A stretch of DNA of 7,498 bases, from contig CALURE010000073.1 of NCBI GenBank assembly GCA_944323095.1, positions 1-7,498 of the forward strand, given 5' to 3'. The notes beneath the pieces are model-generated. The model had not been told where the DNA came from. It did no database searches and saw only the letters and a list, made by a program, of their open reading frames with translations. Source of the stretch: Candidatus Gastranaerophilales bacterium. GTDB lineage: Bacteria; Cyanobacteriota; Vampirovibrionia; Gastranaerophilales; Gastranaerophilaceae. This document shows positions 6,438-7,498 of the stretch, piece after piece. The position numbers were made by a program, and so were the translations under genes. The number at the start of each line of letters is the position of its first letter. Position 1 is the first letter of the stretch.

Positions 6438-6458
6438 AAAAAACATATAACCGGATGA

Positions 6459-6486
6459 TTAATTTTAAAATAATTATGTGTATATT
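6459..6486 (+). promoter_or_regulatory. Possible promoter of the repeat-protein gene
   Basis: TTAATT (6459-6464) and TATATT (6481-6486) are 16 bases apart, giving a predicted start near 6493 and a leader of about 26 nt before the ATG at 6519. The area is so AT-rich that chance matches are common, so the call is weak. No terminator is seen between mrnC and this gene, so read-through from mrnC is also possible. Confidence 0.3.
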
Positions 6487-6518
6487 ATAAAAATATAAAA
6501 ATTTGGAGGTTTTATATT

Positions 6519-7079
6519 ATGAAAAGAGATTATCAGGAATTAATTAACAATTATCAGGGCGGCGATTTAGATTTGTCAGGCTGCGAAATCAAAAGCCTTG
6601 AACTCGGACACATTGAAGGCAGCCTAAATTTATCAAAATGTGTTATCGGAAAATTATCAATCGGCTGGGTGTCAAATACTTTGAACCTTTCAGGTGCAGA
6701 TATTAAAAAAATTGAATCACCGATTGATGCAAATTGCGTAAATATGTCAGGTGCTAAAATAGGTAAACTCCCTGAACATATCTGGACAGATTCTTTAAGC
6801 ATTGAAAAAAGCAACATAGAAAAACTAAATACAGATATCAGAGCAAATGTATTTAATGTTAAAGGAACAAAAATCACATCTTTCCCTAAAAATATGAAAG
6901 TACATAAACTAATTACAGATTCAAAAACAGCAAAAAATCTTTCATTATTAACATTAAAACAGTGTGACGAACTTGTGATGGATGATTGCGTTTACTTTGA
7001 GCAAAGAGACCTGGTAGAAAACTATAATTTTTCAAATGTAGTATCATCAAGCGATATCGAAATGGTCTGTGCAGTATAG
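6519..7079 (+). CDS. Leucine-rich-repeat-like solenoid protein, cytoplasmic, unknown function
   Basis: The 186-residue product has no signal peptide or membrane helix. After a short helical N-terminus (KRDYQELINNYQGG) it is built of about six units with a regular 19-residue period, starting near residues 15, 35, 54, 73, 92 and 111; the working pattern is LNLSGxxIxKLxxxI, seen best as TLNLSGADIKKIESPI and VNMSGAKIGKLPEHI. This is a short leucine-rich-repeat style that forms a curved beta solenoid and usually serves binding to another protein. The repeats fade after about 130, and a non-repeat end with Cys149, Cys157 and Cys184 follows. There is a strong ribosome binding site, GGAGGT at 6505-6510, 8 nt before the ATG. 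It is a separate unit ending in an intrinsic terminator. The partner is unknown; a role as a secreted effector is unlikely without an export signal. Confidence 0.85.
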   Translation: MKRDYQELINNYQGGDLDLSGCEIKSLELGHIEGSLNLSKCVIGKLSIGWVSNTLNLSGADIKKIESPIDANCVNMSGAKIGKLPEHIWTDSLSIEKSNIEKLNTDIRANVFNVKGTKITSFPKNMKVHKLITDSKTAKNLSLLTLKQCDELVMDDCVYFEQRDLVENYNFSNVVSSSDIEMVCAV

Positions 7080-7092
7080 TCTGCAAAATATA

Positions 7093-7140
7093 ATTAAATT
7101 AAAAAAGCCGCTTGAAATCAGGCGGCTTTTTAATTTAATA
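7093..7140 (+). terminator. Intrinsic terminator after the repeat-protein gene
   Basis: GCCGC (7107-7111) pairs with GCGGC (7122-7126), and the stem grows inward with T-G, T-A and G-C pairs to an AAAT loop. Outside the GC core AAAAA faces TTTTT, and the surrounding AT stretch (TTAAATT against AATTTAA) continues the symmetry with one extra A. The T-run follows directly on the plus strand, and the A-run on the other side would let it work in both directions. It starts shortly after the TAG at 7077-7079. Confidence 0.88.
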
Positions 7141-7158
7141 ATAAAAAACATAAGGGGG

Positions 7159-7186
7159 TTTACAAAAAAAAATTAGCATGTACAAT
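7159..7186 (+). promoter_or_regulatory. Promoter of the tRNA-Ala gene
   Basis: TTTACA (7159-7164) and TACAAT (7181-7186) are 16 bases apart; both are one base from consensus. The start point would be near 7193, about 23 nt before the mature tRNA 5' end, leaving a short leader for RNase P to remove. It lies just after the terminator of the previous gene, as expected for an independent tRNA unit. Confidence 0.6.
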
Positions 7187-7215
7187 AAATATTGTGACAA
7201 ATAAATAACCTTTGT

Positions 7216-7288
7216 GGGGGTTTAGCTCAGCTGGTAGAGCACCTGCTTTGCACGCAGGGGGTCAGGAGTTCGAATCTCCTAACCTCCA
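7216..7288 (+). tRNA. tRNA-Ala (anticodon TGC)
   Basis: A full cloverleaf can be drawn by hand. The acceptor arm GGGGGTT (7216-7222) pairs with AACCTCC (7281-7287) and includes the G3-U70 pair (7218 with 7285) that marks alanine tRNAs. The D arm is GCTC/GAGC (7225-7228, 7237-7240). The anticodon stem CCTGC/GCAGG (7242-7246, 7254-7258) encloses TTTGCAC, with anticodon TGC at 7249-7251, reading GCN codons. The variable loop is GGGTC, and the T arm AGGAG/CTCCT encloses TTCGAAT. The discriminator is A7288. The CCA end is not encoded, since AAAT follows, so it needs the CCA-adding enzyme. Confidence 0.97.
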
Positions 7289-7327
7289 AAATAAAAGGGA
7301 CATCGAAAGATGTCCCTTTTATTTTGG
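7286..7327 (+). terminator. Intrinsic terminator of tRNA-Ala, perfect 19-bp hairpin
   Basis: AAAAGGGACATC (7293-7304), loop GAAA, GATGTCCCTTTT (7309-7320) is a perfect stem closed by a stable C(GAAA)G tetraloop. The symmetry continues without error through the outer A/T bases to CC (7286-7287) and GG (7326-7327), making 19 pairs and reaching into the last acceptor bases of the tRNA. The T-runs after the GC part on both strands mean it can also stop transcription coming from the right. Confidence 0.92.
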
Positions 7328-7406
7328 TTTGTATTGGTATGAGAACTGTTATGTATCAGGGATTTTGCGGAAAAGTATCGCAAGTTTGACATTTAAGTCG
7401 GAAAAT

Positions 7407-7498
7407 TTATAAGTTTTGAACTTTTTGCAATTTTTCGAGTCCCGAAATAAAATAAATAACCTGAGTAATATTTTCAGAATTAAGAGTTGTTTTAGTCG
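7407..7498 (-). CDS. Possible C-terminal end of an unidentified convergent gene (cut by window edge)
   Basis: On the minus strand a frame is open from the right edge to TAA at 7409-7407. The last 29 residues, TLNSENITQVIYFISGLEKL followed by QKVQNL, have the look of a real protein end: a helix with spaced hydrophobic residues and a polar tail, and the codons resemble those of the other genes. Too little is present to name a family. It would be convergent with the tRNA gene, and the two-way terminator at 7286-7327 lies about 80 nt downstream of its stop. Another minus frame is open for about 50 codons here but encodes an odd Leu/Lys/Arg-rich string. Bases 7328-7406 contain nothing else I can support. 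Confidence 0.4.
   Translation of the reverse strand, partial: TKTTLNSENITQVIYFISGLEKLQKVQNL

Noticed and set aside
7212..7412. Plus-strand open frame of 66 codons across the tRNA
   Set aside because: It runs through the tRNA-Ala gene and its terminator, so it is a chance frame.
7344..7498. Minus-strand open frame of about 50 codons at the right edge
   Set aside because: The translation is rich in Leu, Lys, Arg and Phe without a protein-like pattern; the neighbouring frame ending at 7407 looks more like a real protein end.

Overview
The window is AT-rich bacterial DNA with compact spacing. It looks like a diderm bacterium: there is a periplasmic-adaptor-dependent drug efflux operon of the EmrAB type and two small proteins with Sec signal peptides. 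The mix of a Mini-RNase III gene (typical of Firmicutes and Cyanobacteria/Melainabacteria), a tRNA-Ala without an encoded CCA end, and start codons placed right behind a -10 box suggests a gut cyanobacterial relative (Melainabacteria/Gastranaerophilales-like). This assignment is an inference from gene content and style, not proven.

Layout. Bases 2-4658 (+ strand) form an efflux operon: the C-terminal part of a MarR-family regulator (cut by the window edge), an EmrA-type membrane fusion protein, and two tandem paralogous EmrB-type 14-helix MFS transporters. The MarR and emrA genes are 18 nt apart. The two longer spacers (emrA/emrB1 and emrB1/emrB2) each hold a long imperfect inverted repeat whose arms are built of tandem 8-nt units of the form GTTGAANN. 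The second emrB ends in the palindrome CTAATTAG, which also carries the stop codon of the convergent gene on the other strand.

Bases 4651-5998 (- strand) hold two small exported proteins: first a Spy/CpxP-like (LTxxQ-type) cysteine-rich helical protein with a good sigma70-type promoter, then an unrecognised exported protein whose ATG sits exactly where a perfect TATAAT box would start transcription. Bases 6075-6437 (+) encode Mini-RNase III (mrnC), again without a Shine-Dalgarno and with a TANNNT box at the leaderless distance. Bases 6519-7079 (+) encode a cytoplasmic protein made of about six 19-residue leucine-rich-repeat-like units, with a strong ribosome binding site and a clear intrinsic terminator. 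A tRNA-Ala(TGC) gene with its own promoter and terminator follows (7216-7288). The right edge (7407-7498) may hold the C-terminal end of a convergent minus-strand gene.

How the parts work together: the MarR protein probably represses the efflux operon and is relieved by the transported toxic compound. One adaptor serving two paralogous pumps, with structured repeats between them, suggests tuning of the adaptor-to-pump ratio or widened substrate range. The other genes look like independent short transcription units. The most unusual signals are the octamer-repeat hairpins in the efflux operon, the small hairpin that covers the emrB1 ribosome binding site, and the two putative leaderless genes.
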